DNA of 40,736 nucleotides from DAIRET01 sp036795455 (GCA_036795455.1 DAIRET010000009.1:1-40736); one strand, 5' to 3'; shown: positions 1 to 8,939, numbered from the stretch's first letter. Numbers and translations are program-made. Notes: generated from the sequence alone by a model not told the origin.

Positions 1-25
1 TTTTTAATTAATTTATTTGAGTATT

Positions 26-2491
26 ATGCGTTACCCCTTTTCTGAAATAGAATCCAAATGGCAAAAGTATTGGGATGAGAATAAAGTTGATAAAACCGAC
101 CTCTCAAAAACCGATAAAAAAGTTTACTGCCTTGTTATGTTTATTTATCCTTCGGGAGCAAAACTCCACTGCGGACACTGGTACAATTACGGTCCCACGG
201 ATACATGGGCAAGATTTAGAAAACTGAAAGGATACAACGTATTTGAACCGATGGGCTACGATGCGTTCGGGCTCCCGGCTGAAAATCATGCAATAAAAAC
301 AGGCGAACATCCGAAAGATTCTACTCTTCGAAATATTGACGACATTCGCTCGCAGCTAAAACGTATCGGTTGTATGAACGATTGGGATGCGGAATTAATG
401 ACGTGCATTCCCGAGTATTATAAATGGAATCAGTGGCTCTTTCTACAGCTTTACAAAAAAGGATTGGCATATCGAAAAAATGCGCCGGTTAATTGGTGTT
501 CATCGTGTAATACTGTGCTTGCTAACGAGCAGGTTCATGACGGCGGTTGTGAAAGATGCGGAACTGTTGTAATTCAAAAAAATCTTACCCAGTGGTTCTT
601 TAAAATTACAGACTATGCTGAAGAGCTTCTTGACGGATTGAATACAATCAACTGGCCTGATAAAACAAAACTGATGCAGCGTAACTGGATAGGGAAAAGT
701 ACCGGTACGGAAGTGCATTTTAAAGTTGACGGCAGCGATGAAACTATAACAGTTTTTACAACAAGACCCGATACGCTCTTCGGTGTTACTTACGTTGTTA
801 TCGCACCGGAACACCCGCTTGTTGATAAACTAACAACACCTGAATTTAAAGAGGGTGTTAATGCTTACAAAGATTCAATTAAATCTTTAACTGAAATTGA
901 AAGAACATCAACAGTAAAAGAAAAAACCGGGGTGCCGATAGGGGCTTATGCAATCAACCCTGTAAATAATGAAAAAGTACCGATCTGGATAGCCGATTAC
1001 GCACTTTTAACATACGGAACCGGCTGCGTTATGGCTGTGCCGGGGCACGATGAACGTGATTTTGAATTCGCTAAAAAGTTTGATCTTCCGATAAGAAAAG
1101 TTATACTTGAAGCCGGTAAATCACCCGAAGAAGAATTAACAGAAGCATTTGTTGAAGTCGGGACAATGATAAACTCTGCTCAGTTTGACGGATTAAACTC
1201 GGACGATGGAATAGAAAAAGTTTCTGATTTTCTTGAAGAAAAAAATCTCGGTAAAAGAAAAACAAATTACCGTTTGAGAGATTGGTTGATATCCCGGCAA
1301 AGATATTGGGGCACCCCGATACCGGTAATCCATTGCCCCGAATGCGGTTTGGTTCCTGTACCGGAAGAGCAGCTTCCTGTTGAACTGCCGTATGATATTG
1401 AATTTAAACCTACAGGCGAATCACCGCTGGCAAGTAACGAAAAGTTTGTTAATGTAAAATGCCCGAAGTGCGGTGCAGATGCAAAACGCGACCCTGATAC
1501 TATGGATACATTTGTTGATTCATCCTGGTATTATTTCCGGTATCTGAATCCGAATTTCTTCAAAGGGATTTTTGATAAAGAACTTGGGAATGCTTGGACT
1601 CCGGTTGATATGTATGTAGGCGGTGCAGAGCACGCTACAATGCACTTACTTTATGCAAGGTTCATCCATAAATTCTTGCGTGATATCGGGATGACGAATT
1701 CGGATGAACCGTTTCAAACTTTAATTCATCAAGGAACGATTACAAATCAAGGAGCAAAGATGTCCAAGTCGAAAGGGAATGTTATTAATCCCGACGACTA
1801 TATAAAAAATACAGGCTCCGATGTTTTCCGTTTATACCTGATGTTTATGGGACCTTATGAGATGGGCGGTGATTGGAGCGACAAAGGTATTTCCGGTACC
1901 GAGAGATTTGTTATCAGAACTTATGATTTGTTTAATGCCCATGAAGGGATTATTAAAAGTAACCGTGCGGAAAGCAAATATGATTTGCAAACATTGAGTA
2001 ATGAAGAAAAATCTGTTTACCGAAAGATTAATCAAACTATAGCTAAGTACGATGTTGAACTTGAGCATTTCAGGTTTAATACTGCAATTGCATCTTTAAT
2101 GGAGTTACTGAATGAACTTACTAAGAATTTAGCTGCTTGTAGAAAAGATTTAATCTCTTACGTTCTTGAACGATATGCAGTGTTACTCGGACCGGTTGCT
2201 CCTCATCTCGCCGAAGAATGCTGGCAGATAGCAGGGAATGATAAATCTCTTTTTGAAATGCCTGTTTGGTTTGAACCGGATGCAGTTGCACTTGTTGAAG
2301 ATACAGTAAGTATTGCAGTGCAGGTTAACGGTAAGCTGAGAGGAACCATTGATGTCCCGATGGATAGTGATGAACAGTACGTTAAATCTTCTGTTTATGC
2401 GGATGAGAGAATCACAAAGTACACGGAAGGAAAAACAATCGTAAAGGAAATCTTCGTTAAAAACAAAATCCTTAATATTGTTGTGAAATAA
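26..2491 (+). CDS. leuS: Leucine--tRNA ligase (LeuRS)
   Basis: Class I aminoacyl-tRNA synthetase that charges tRNA-Leu in the cytoplasm. The protein is 821 aa, normal for bacterial LeuRS. The HIGH signature appears as H48-C-G-H51 in the YPSGAKLHCGH context, and the KMSKS loop is at about residues 578-582. A CP1 editing domain is present (TTRPDTLFGVTY, then GTGCVMAVPGHDERDFEFA), together with two Cys-rich zinc-type segments (CSSC...CERC and CPEC...CPKC) and a C-terminal tRNA-binding domain. I chose the ATG at 26 (MRYPFSEIE) because LeuRS usually begins this way. A TTG three codons upstream, at 17, is the only alternative and there is no clear ribosome binding site for either. It is followed after 9 nt by the GxxExxY element. 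Confidence 0.97.
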   Translation: MRYPFSEIESKWQKYWDENKVDKTDLSKTDKKVYCLVMFIYPSGAKLHCGHWYNYGPTDTWARFRKLKGYNVFEPMGYDAFGLPAENHAIKTGEHPKDSTLRNIDDIRSQLKRIGCMNDWDAELMTCIPEYYKWNQWLFLQLYKKGLAYRKNAPVNWCSSCNTVLANEQVHDGGCERCGTVVIQKNLTQWFFKITDYAEELLDGLNTINWPDKTKLMQRNWIGKSTGTEVHFKVDGSDETITVFTTRPDTLFGVTYVVIAPEHPLVDKLTTPEFKEGVNAYKDSIKSLTEIERTSTVKEKTGVPIGAYAINPVNNEKVPIWIADYALLTYGTGCVMAVPGHDERDFEFAKKFDLPIRKVILEAGKSPEEELTEAFVEVGTMINSAQFDGLNSDDGIEKVSDFLEEKNLGKRKTNYRLRDWLISRQRYWGTPIPVIHCPECGLVPVPEEQLPVELPYDIEFKPTGESPLASNEKFVNVKCPKCGADAKRDPDTMDTFVDSSWYYFRYLNPNFFKGIFDKELGNAWTPVDMYVGGAEHATMHLLYARFIHKFLRDIGMTNSDEPFQTLIHQGTITNQGAKMSKSKGNVINPDDYIKNTGSDVFRLYLMFMGPYEMGGDWSDKGISGTERFVIRTYDLFNAHEGIIKSNRAESKYDLQTLSNEEKSVYRKINQTIAKYDVELEHFRFNTAIASLMELLNELTKNLAACRKDLISYVLERYAVLLGPVAPHLAEECWQIAGNDKSLFEMPVWFEPDAVALVEDTVSIAVQVNGKLRGTIDVPMDSDEQYVKSSVYADERITKYTEGKTIVKEIFVKNKILNIVVK

Positions 2492-2500
2492 AGAAGCCGA

Positions 2501-2524
2501 ACGCAGAGACATGGAGACGCAGAG
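2501..2524 (+). repeat. Left inverted repeat of GxxExxY cassette
   Basis: 24-bp copy ending in AGACGCAGAG and directly abutting the ATG of the GxxExxY gene, so it also serves as that gene's 5' leader. It pairs imperfectly with 2927-2950. Confidence 0.6.
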
Positions 2525-2914
2525 ATGGTATCCAGATATAATGAGTTAACTAACAAAATCATTTCAGCAGCGATTGAAGTGCATCGGAATTTGGGACCGG
2601 GTTTATTGGAATCAGTTTATGAATGCTGTCTTCTTGAGGAATTAAGAGAAAGAAACCTGTTTGTTGAAAGTCAGGTTAAGGTGCCACTACTTTATAAAGG
2701 TAAGAAACTGGACAAAGAATTCTTTATGGATATTCTTGTTGAAAAAGAAATAGTCGTTGAGTTAAAAGCTGTTGAAGTATTGTTGCCGGTACATGAGGTT
2801 CAGTTGGTTACCTATTTAAAACTGGCAGATAAAAGATTGGGTTTGTTAATAAATTTCAATGTGCCGGTTTTAAAAGATGGTATTCGAAGAAAAGTAAATA
2901 ATTTTATTGAATAA
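2525..2914 (+). CDS. GxxExxY family protein (PD-(D/E)XK nuclease-like)
   Basis: 129-aa member of the GxxExxY family (Pfam PDDEXK_3-like), a group of unknown function often present in several copies per genome in Bacteroidota-type bacteria. The family signature is G26-LL-E29-SV-Y32. Residues D69 and E79-L-K81 have the D...ExK spacing of a PD-(D/E)XK nuclease core, so a nuclease-fold activity is plausible but not shown. The ATG follows directly on the left inverted repeat and the stop lies 12 nt before the right one. It looks inserted between two tRNA-synthetase genes that otherwise read in the same direction. Family assignment is confident; function is not. Confidence 0.9.
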   Translation: MVSRYNELTNKIISAAIEVHRNLGPGLLESVYECCLLEELRERNLFVESQVKVPLLYKGKKLDKEFFMDILVEKEIVVELKAVEVLLPVHEVQLVTYLKLADKRLGLLINFNVPVLKDGIRRKVNNFIE

Positions 2915-2926
2915 TTGTCAATTAAA

Positions 2927-2950
2927 CTCTGCGTCTTTGCGACTCAGCGT
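2927..2950 (-). repeat. Right inverted repeat of GxxExxY cassette
   Basis: Reverse complement matches the left copy at 18 of 24 positions, including the 10-nt AGACGCAGAG block. Its 'tgcgtctttgcgactcagcg' segment also matches 30668-30687 at 18 of 20 positions. Confidence 0.6.
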
Positions 2951-2977
2951 TTAATCCTTAATTACATAGGAGAAGTA

Positions 2978-4255
2978 ATGTTAGACTTAAAATATATAAG
3001 AGAAAATCCCGAACTTGTAAAACAGGGGATAATAAACAAAAACGAAAAAAGCCGTATTGACGAAATACTTGAACTTGACCGTCAACGCCGTGAAATGATA
3101 CTTGCAACCGACGAACTGAAAACCCGTCGTAACCAGGCATCACAGCAGGTTGCACAACTGAAAAAATCAGGTGGTGATGCTTCAGCTATCATTACGGAGA
3201 TGAAAACCGTTTCGGATAGTATCGCGGAGAATGACGGAAAGTTAAACGAGATTGAGAAGCAGTTACAGGAGATGTTAATGTACATTCCCAACCTGCCGCA
3301 TAGTTCAGTCCCAGTGGGTAAAACTGCCGAAGAGAATGTAGAAGTGCGTCAATGGCTGCCTGAAGGTTTCTCGTTCAAACAAGAAGAAAAAGCGATTGAC
3401 CATATTGAACTCGGCAAGAAGTTAAAGATACTCGATTTTGAACGAGGTGCAAAAATTTCAGGTTCCGGGTTCCCGTTGTATACAGGTAAAGGAGCAACAC
3501 TTGAACGTGCATTAATAAATTTTATGCTGGACTTTCATCTACAGCATCATGGTTATAAAGAAATATTTCCCCCGTTTCTTGTGAACCGTACATCAATGAA
3601 AGGAACGGGACAGCTACCGAAAATGGAAGACGATATGTATTTTATCGACAAAGATGATCTCTTCCCGATTCCTACGGCTGAGGTTCCTATTACAAATATT
3701 TACCGCGATGAAATTCTAAATGAAAAAGAACTACCGATTAAGTTTGTCGGTTACTCCGCATGTTTCAGAAGGGAAGCCGGTTCTTATGGAAAAGAATCGA
3801 AAGGATTTTTAAGAGTTCACCAATTCAATAAAGTTGAAATGGTGAAATTCGTTAAACCGGAAACTTCTTACAATGAACTTGAAGCATTGGTAAAAGATGC
3901 CGAAGATATTCTGCAAGCGTTGAATGTGCCGTACAGAATATTAATGTTATGCAGCGGTGATTTAAGTTTTTCTGCAGCTAAGTGTTACGATATAGAAACT
4001 TGGTCGCCGGCAGAAAATAAATGGCTTGAAGCCTCATCGTGCAGTAACTTTGAAAATTTTCAGGCGAGAAGAGCAAACATCCGCTACAGAAGAGAAGACA
4101 CAAAAAAACCGGAGTTTGTTCATACATTAAACGGAAGCGGACTTGCAACAAGCCGTTTGATGGTTTCAATTCTTGAAAATAATCAAACGCCGGAAGGAAA
4201 AATAGTCGTTCCGAAAGTATTACAGAAATACACCGGATTTGAAATAATAGATTAA
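2978..4255 (+). CDS. serS: Serine--tRNA ligase (SerRS)
   Basis: Class II synthetase charging tRNA-Ser (and tRNA-Sec where present) in the cytoplasm. The ATG at 2978 gives 425 aa, the usual SerRS length, beginning MLDLKYIRENPELVKQG, and is preceded by a good ribosome binding site (taggagaag, 2967-2975). The open frame extends upstream into the repeat but that part is not SerRS-like. The N-terminal third is the charged antiparallel coiled-coil arm (about residues 28-100). Motif 2 is seen as CFRREAGSYGKESKG and motif 3 as NGSGLATSRLM near the C terminus. A hairpin follows the stop. Confidence 0.97.
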   Translation: MLDLKYIRENPELVKQGIINKNEKSRIDEILELDRQRREMILATDELKTRRNQASQQVAQLKKSGGDASAIITEMKTVSDSIAENDGKLNEIEKQLQEMLMYIPNLPHSSVPVGKTAEENVEVRQWLPEGFSFKQEEKAIDHIELGKKLKILDFERGAKISGSGFPLYTGKGATLERALINFMLDFHLQHHGYKEIFPPFLVNRTSMKGTGQLPKMEDDMYFIDKDDLFPIPTAEVPITNIYRDEILNEKELPIKFVGYSACFRREAGSYGKESKGFLRVHQFNKVEMVKFVKPETSYNELEALVKDAEDILQALNVPYRILMLCSGDLSFSAAKCYDIETWSPAENKWLEASSCSNFENFQARRANIRYRREDTKKPEFVHTLNGSGLATSRLMVSILENNQTPEGKIVVPKVLQKYTGFEIID

Positions 4256-4261
4256 AAGTGT

Positions 4262-4288
4262 AGGGCTGATAGACTTTTTATCAGCCCT
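4262..4288 (+). terminator. Hairpin between convergent serS and serine hydrolase gene
   Basis: A perfect 10-bp stem (agggctgata / tatcagccct) with a 7-nt loop lies just after serS. The U-tract is weak on both strands, so it may act as a shared terminator for the two convergent genes. Confidence 0.6.
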
Positions 4289-4306
4289 TATTAATTTATG
4301 GCAGAC

Positions 4307-5962
4307 CTATTTCTTTTTTGCCCTAAAATCTCCATTTGGTTGGCTTGAAGTAACTCCGCTTACGTTATTGTTGTCATCAACATCAAAGATCATAACGAAA
4401 CCGGTCAATCCTTTAAGCTGAAATTTATGCCCACCCATAAATAACAGTGTGTATTCCGGTTGACCCTTTAGGAACGCTTTTAATTCATTCTCTTTAATAT
4501 AGACTTTCATTTCTGCGCCCGGGGCAAATTCATAAACTCCTTCATACTTTTTCAGTTCATCTGTTGAGATTTCGGTTAATTCAAATTTTGGTTCATAACC
4601 TTCTCTGTAGAACTTCAATTTTTTCCCTGCATTGAAAATTTCACCGGCAACCGGGACACCATTTTCATACTCTTTAACAATGAAATAATATTCATCCAAT
4701 GTTTCTTCGTATAAAGTGTCTTTCGAAGAAGCAATGAATGTTAAAGCGGGAAGCGGTAGTTCGGGATAACTCATTCTCAGAACTCCATCTTCATCAAGTT
4801 TAAGCGTACACTTAATCTGCGAAAAAATATAGTCCCCTTCAAACTTAGCCAGTTGTTCATTGGGCAGTAGTGCCGGTTTATTTTTATTATCGTCAACACT
4901 AAAAATTGATTTAGCAATTCTTTTAACAATATCGTCGGAGCCGCTGTAGTCGCTGTTTGTAAGAAGGATTATTGTTAATTCATCCTCCGGGAAGCGATAA
5001 AAAGAAGATAAAAATCCGGGCATTCCGCCGTTGTGCCAAACAAGTTTATGTCCGTAAAAATCTTGAACAACCCAGCCGTAACCGTAATGATGTGTTTCCC
5101 CCCAGTTAGTTTTTACTAAAGGTGAAAGAGCTTTATTCCAGTTTTCAGCGGATAAAAGTTTTTTTGCTTTGACCGCCTCATCCCACAGTAACATATCTCC
5201 AACCGTTGAAATAAAAGAGCCCGCACCTGATAACTGCTCGAATTCAGTGTAAACCGATTTATTGAGTTTCTTCTCGCGTACATTGAGAGTAAAACCTTCT
5301 GCACGGAACCCCAATTCTTCTTTACTGTTACCGTGCCTTGTTTTATTCATTCCGAGAGGAGCGAAAACTCTTTCTTTCATAAAATCTCCGAATTTCATTC
5401 TGCTTGTTTCTTCTATTATGAAAGCTAAAATGATATAGCCGGAATTGTTGTACTGAAATTTTTCACCGGGGTTAAAATCGAAAGGCTCATTTTTAATAAG
5501 GTCGATTGTTTCCGATATACTGCGTTTCGATTCCCATGCGGGATTCCATTTAGGGGAAGAAGTATAACTTTGAATACCTGAATTATGGAGTAAAAGATGT
5601 TCTATTGTTACTTTACTTGCAGGCTCGATGAAGTCCGGGATAAATTTTGTTAGCGGGTCAGTAAGGTTCAATTTCCCTTCTTCGACGAGCAGCAAAATAC
5701 CAACAGCGGTCATCTGTTTTGAGATTGAACCGATTTGAAAAACTGTTTCGGTTGTGTTTTTTGTTTTCAATTCTGTGTCTGAAAAACCGAAAGCTTTATT
5801 ATAAACCGTTTCTCCCTTTAAGTTGATTAATACAACCCCTCCCGGTCCCTCGTCATTAAAACTTTTCTTTAGAATGTCATCAATTTTAGTCTCATTAAAT
5901 TGGGCATTAACAGCAAAGTTGATAATAAAAAAGAACTGTACAAATAGAAAAACTTTTTTCAT
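4307..5962 (-). CDS. Secreted serine hydrolase, beta-lactamase (class C) family
   Basis: 551-aa protein of the beta-lactamase/D-alanyl-D-alanine carboxypeptidase/esterase superfamily. The N-terminal signal peptide (about residues 1-20, MKKVFLFVQFFFIINFAVNA) predicts export. The catalytic set is present: S79-I-S-K82 (SxxK), Y171-N-N173 (YxN) and H310-N-G312 (HxG). After the catalytic domain (about 25-350) a C-terminal beta-rich DUF3471-like region carries two 'F/YEG-Y-F' type repeats. The start at 5962 is preferred over an upstream in-frame start because it gives a clean signal peptide and has GAGGTAG 3 nt upstream. The substrate cannot be told from sequence; peptidase, esterase and beta-lactamase activities are all possible. 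Confidence 0.9.
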   Translation of the reverse strand: MKKVFLFVQFFFIINFAVNAQFNETKIDDILKKSFNDEGPGGVVLINLKGETVYNKAFGFSDTELKTKNTTETVFQIGSISKQMTAVGILLLVEEGKLNLTDPLTKFIPDFIEPASKVTIEHLLLHNSGIQSYTSSPKWNPAWESKRSISETIDLIKNEPFDFNPGEKFQYNNSGYIILAFIIEETSRMKFGDFMKERVFAPLGMNKTRHGNSKEELGFRAEGFTLNVREKKLNKSVYTEFEQLSGAGSFISTVGDMLLWDEAVKAKKLLSAENWNKALSPLVKTNWGETHHYGYGWVVQDFYGHKLVWHNGGMPGFLSSFYRFPEDELTIILLTNSDYSGSDDIVKRIAKSIFSVDDNKNKPALLPNEQLAKFEGDYIFSQIKCTLKLDEDGVLRMSYPELPLPALTFIASSKDTLYEETLDEYYFIVKEYENGVPVAGEIFNAGKKLKFYREGYEPKFELTEISTDELKKYEGVYEFAPGAEMKVYIKENELKAFLKGQPEYTLLFMGGHKFQLKGLTGFVMIFDVDDNNNVSGVTSSQPNGDFRAKKK

Positions 5963-6117
5963 GGCTACCTCAATTAATTTACAAAACAAAATTAGTAAAC
6001 GTTAAAAATTAATACGATACCGGTTATCATTATTCATTAAATATTTTCTATTTTTTTTTAGGTTTGCAGTGAAGAAGATGAATTGGAGAATGTTTTTAAG
6101 GATGATTGCTGAAGTCT

Positions 6118-6324
6118 CTATAATTTTTTGAATTCTTCAACTGTCATTTGTGATTGCTTCAAAATCTTCTTAAATGTTCCTTCAGGTATATCTTTGGTGT
6201 GCATTGCGACATAAGTTTGTCTACCGTCCGAATGTCTTAAAACAACTTGCGAACCCGATTGTCTCTTAACAATAAAACCGGCTTTCAGCAGTTTGGCTAA
6301 AACTTCTTTAGGCTGATAAGGCAT
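6118..6324 (-). CDS. hicA: HicA-family mRNA interferase toxin, with catalytic His replaced
   Basis: 68-aa HicA/YcfA-like protein with a small double-stranded-RNA-binding-like fold; family toxins cleave mRNA. Recognised by KLLKAGFIVKRQSGS at the front and MHTKDIPEGTFKKILKQ at the back. In most HicA proteins the 'GSH' histidine is catalytic. Here the third residue is Q26 (codon CAA), giving GSQVVLRH, so the toxin may be weak or inactive, or H31 may substitute. It overlaps the end of hicB by 17 nt and is translated second, so the order is antitoxin-toxin, the reverse of the commoner hicA-hicB order. Confidence 0.88.
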   Translation of the reverse strand: MPYQPKEVLAKLLKAGFIVKRQSGSQVVLRHSDGRQTYVAMHTKDIPEGTFKKILKQSQMTVEEFKKL

Positions 6325-6550
6325 TTGTCATTTCGATTTTGGAGTAAAGAAAGTCGTCATCTACTGTAATTTCCTCTCCATTAGCTCTTTTCTCTTCAAT
6401 CCATAGTTTTAATAAATCAACAGCGGCTGATTTAGCTCCGTCAATACCGAAGCCGTGTGTTGTTAAGTCAAGAGCAGGGATATGTGCATAATAATACCCG
6501 TCTTCAAAAGAGGGGTCTTTAATTTTACTATATAAAACTGTGAAAGTCAT
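6308..6550 (-). CDS. hicB: HicB-like antitoxin (short form)
   Basis: 80-aa HicB-family protein with the N-terminal fold only (YYYAHIPALDLTTHGFGIDGA, then a helix with LLKLWIEEKRANGEEI). It lacks the C-terminal ribbon-helix-helix or HTH DNA-binding domain of longer HicB proteins, so autoregulation by this protein is doubtful. The start at ATG 6550 is supported by GAGGATGA just upstream; a TTG eight codons earlier is open but has no ribosome site. It is the first gene of a two-gene operon with hicA. Confidence 0.82.
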   Translation of the reverse strand: MTFTVLYSKIKDPSFEDGYYYAHIPALDLTTHGFGIDGAKSAAVDLLKLWIEEKRANGEEITVDDDFLYSKIEMTNALSA

Positions 6551-6637
6551 TTCATCCTCAAATTGTGGCAACAAATTAGAAAAAAAAACTTATTGAATCA
6601 AGCATGATAATGTCCCTAATCCAACAACCAATTGCAA

Positions 6638-6669
6638 TAAAAAAGGCTGTCCTTTAAGGGACAGCCTTT
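6638..6669 (-). terminator. Rho-independent terminator of gdhA
   Basis: An 11-bp stem (6642-6652 with 6659-6669, 6-nt loop) follows gdhA on the minus strand, and a run of As on the plus strand (6639-6644) gives the U-tract in the RNA. Confidence 0.9.
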
Positions 6670-6692
6670 GTAGTATTCACTGAATTAAAAGT

Positions 6693-8033
6693 TTATACTA
6701 ATCCTTGATCAAGCATTGCATCTGCTACTTTAAGGAAGCCGGCAATGTTTGCCCCGGCAACGTAATTTCCGGGTAATCCGAATCTTGCCGAAGTATCAAG
6801 GCATTTATCATGAATTCTAATCATAATTTCGTGTAAGCGTTTGTCAACTTCTTCTGCTGACCATGGTAAACGCATGCTGTTCTGGCTCATTTCCAACCCT
6901 GAAGTTGCAACTCCGCCTGCGTTGGAAGCTTTACCAGGAGCGTACAGTACGCCGCCCTCCTGGAATATTTTTACACCTTCGTTTGTAGTCGGCATATTAG
7001 CTCCTTCACAAACACAGGTGCAGCCGTTCTTTACTAATTCTTTAGCTTCATTCTCGTTAAGTTCGTTCTGGGTTGCACATGGCATTGCAACATCAACTTT
7101 TACTCCCCATGGACGTTTGCCCGGGAAGAAATCAACTTTGAATTCTTTTGCATACGGTTCAACAGAATCCAAAGCACTGGCTCTTAATTTCAACATGAAA
7201 TCAATCTTTTCACCCTTAACTCCGTCTTTATCATAAATAAAACCGTCGGGACCAGAAAGCGTAACAACTTTACCGCCGAGATGATTAATTTTTGTTACTG
7301 CACCCCAGGCAACGTTTCCGAAGCCGGATACCGCACATATTTTTCCTTCAAAACTTTGTCCTTTGGTTTTCAGCATTTCTTGTGCGAAATAAACTGCGCC
7401 AAAACCTGTTGCTTGGGGACGAACAAGAGAGCCACCCCAGTTCAAACCTTTACCGGTAAGAACGCCTGTGAATTCGTTTTTTAATCTTTTGTATTGTCCG
7501 AACATGTAACCGATTTCTCTTGCTCCAACACCAATATCTCCGGCAGGAACGTCTGTATCGGGACCGATATGGCGGAATAATTCAGTCATAAAGCTTTGGC
7601 AGAAACGCATAACTTCATTATCCGATTTTCCTTTAGGATCGAAGTCCGAGCCGCCTTTACCGCCGCCCATAGGTAGTGTAGTTAAACTGTTTTTGAAAAC
7701 CTGTTCAAAAGCGAGGAACTTTAAAATTCCAAGTGTAACTGACGGGTGGAATCTTAATCCTCCTTTGTAAGGACCGATAGCACTATTCATTCCGATTCTA
7801 AAACCGCGATTGATATGAATTTCACCCTGGTCATCCATCCATGGAACACGGAACATAATAACGCGTTCCGGCTCAACCATTCTTTCAATAATTTTTCCCG
7901 AGCGGTATTCGGGATGTTTCTCGAGTACCACATCAAGTGAAGCGAGAACTTCTTCAACCGCTTGATGAAATTCTGGTTCACTCGGATTTTTTGCTTTTAC
8001 TTCAGCAATTATTTTTTTTGTGTATTCTGACAT
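6693..8033 (-). CDS. gdhA: Glutamate dehydrogenase, probably NADP-specific
   Basis: 446-aa hexameric-type GDH interconverting 2-oxoglutarate plus ammonia and glutamate. The substrate-binding lysine region reads PMGGGKGGSDFDPKGKSD; DVPAGDIGVGAREIGYM and the Rossmann segment (CAVSGFGNVAWG) follow. Length and the long N-terminal arm match the NADP-dependent assimilatory family, although cofactor preference is inferred. The start has GGAG 7 nt upstream. It stands alone with its own terminator, and about 400 nt of non-coding DNA separate it from the divergent gene. It would provide ammonia assimilation or release, relevant to the nitrogen freed by the purine cluster further on, but no operon link exists. 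Confidence 0.95.
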   Translation of the reverse strand: MSEYTKKIIAEVKAKNPSEPEFHQAVEEVLASLDVVLEKHPEYRSGKIIERMVEPERVIMFRVPWMDDQGEIHINRGFRIGMNSAIGPYKGGLRFHPSVTLGILKFLAFEQVFKNSLTTLPMGGGKGGSDFDPKGKSDNEVMRFCQSFMTELFRHIGPDTDVPAGDIGVGAREIGYMFGQYKRLKNEFTGVLTGKGLNWGGSLVRPQATGFGAVYFAQEMLKTKGQSFEGKICAVSGFGNVAWGAVTKINHLGGKVVTLSGPDGFIYDKDGVKGEKIDFMLKLRASALDSVEPYAKEFKVDFFPGKRPWGVKVDVAMPCATQNELNENEAKELVKNGCTCVCEGANMPTTNEGVKIFQEGGVLYAPGKASNAGGVATSGLEMSQNSMRLPWSAEEVDKRLHEIMIRIHDKCLDTSARFGLPGNYVAGANIAGFLKVADAMLDQGLV

Positions 8034-8430
8034 AAGAACTCCAATTATAATCTGTTAAATAACTTTTTACTTCTACTTGTTTTTGGGTGCTCTAAGAAAT
8101 CTTGAAATTGGAAAAAGAATAGCAGTTTATAGAAACGACAGGTGCAATGTAAAGTAATCCTAAAATATCGAATAAAATTGCACCGGGAAGTCAATTCCCG
8201 ATTCCTTAGCACTCCTAAATAAATAAAATTCTTGCCGTTAAATTACTAATTAATTACATCCCGCCAAATGAAATTCGGCAAAATCGAACTTTTTTAAATC
8301 TCATTTGTTATGCAATAATATGGCGGAAGTAAAATTTATAGAATATCCGCTTTTTAGCTGTTAATCCGTGCTTAACAGAACAAAAATTCCCGGAAAAGAA
8401 ATACTATCAAAAACTATAAGGAGTAAATAA
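8034..8430. other. Long divergent intergenic region (gdhA / DUF4920 gene)
   Basis: 397 nt without a credible gene, AT-rich, holding the 5' regions of two divergent genes. A small perfect hairpin (cgggaa-gtcaa-ttcccg, 8184-8200) lies in it without a T-tract. I cannot identify a riboswitch or small RNA with confidence. Confidence 0.6.
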
Positions 8431-8907
8431 ATGAAACAGTTCTTTCTTTCAATCGCTTTGACGGCGTTATTTTTATCCGGTTTTACACAAGCCGGCGAAG
8501 ACTTAAAACTCGGAAGCGAATTAACATTAAAAGAGACTACAAAAATCTCTTCAATTCTTGAAGACCCCGAAAGCTTTTTAGGAAAAAGAGTTCTTGTTGA
8601 AGCTGAAATTCTTGAAGTATGTACCCATGCCGGGTGCTGGATGGAATTAAAAAGCGATGATGGTAACGGTAAATTAAAAGTGAAAGTTAAAGATGGAGAT
8701 ATCGTATTTCCGGTTGAAGCTGCGGGAAAAACCGCACTTGTTGAAGGTGAATTGTATAAAATGGTTTTTGACGAAGAATCAGCTAAAGAATACATGAAAC
8801 ATCTTGCCGATGATGCCGGTGTTGAATTTGACCCCGCCTCTGTTACAGGTCCAATGACGATCTACCAGATTAAAGGACTTGGAGCTGTTATCAAAAATAT
8901 GGATTAG
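8431..8907 (+). CDS. Exported DUF4920 domain protein
   Basis: 158 aa with a signal peptide (about residues 1-21, MKQFFLSIALTALFLSGFTQA) and a single DUF4920 domain. The conserved element is C64-THAG-C69-W-M, two cysteines that could bind a metal or form a redox pair. The fold is OB-like (KRVLVEAEILEV...LKVKVKDGDIVFP...ALVEGELYK). Function is unknown in the family. AAGGAG lies 8 nt before the ATG. It is monocistronic, with a hairpin downstream. Confidence 0.88.
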   Translation: MKQFFLSIALTALFLSGFTQAGEDLKLGSELTLKETTKISSILEDPESFLGKRVLVEAEILEVCTHAGCWMELKSDDGNGKLKVKVKDGDIVFPVEAAGKTALVEGELYKMVFDEESAKEYMKHLADDAGVEFDPASVTGPMTIYQIKGLGAVIKNMD

Positions 8908-8914
8908 TTTTATG

Positions 8915-8939
8915 GCGGGATATAAGCAGCATATCCCGC
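8915..8939 (+). terminator. Stem-loop after DUF4920 gene
   Basis: Perfect 9-bp stem (gcgggatat / atatcccgc) with a 7-nt loop, 8 nt after the stop. The following sequence is A/T-rich but has no clear U-tract, so termination is likely but not certain. Confidence 0.5.

Larger units (their letters stand above)
2501..2950 (+). mobile_element. GxxExxY gene cassette bounded by imperfect inverted repeats
   Basis: A 450-bp unit sits between leuS and serS. It consists of a left 24-bp repeat, the GxxExxY coding region and a right 24-bp inverted copy. The outer repeats match at 18 of 24 positions when one is reverse-complemented, with a shared AGACGCAGAG core. Similar repeat halves occur at 30611-30687 without a gene, which argues that the unit or its ends are dispersed in the genome. 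No transposase is encoded, so if it moves it does so in trans or by recombination. That it is mobile is inference. Confidence 0.5.

Noticed and set aside
500..814. Open frame antisense to leuS
   Set aside because: Shadow of a strongly conserved gene; no independent coding signal. The same applies to the other antisense frames inside leuS, xdhB, xdhD and uvrA.
8184..8200. Hairpin cgggaa-gtcaa-ttcccg as a terminator or riboswitch
   Set aside because: Short stem, no T-tract, and no conserved riboswitch core seen.
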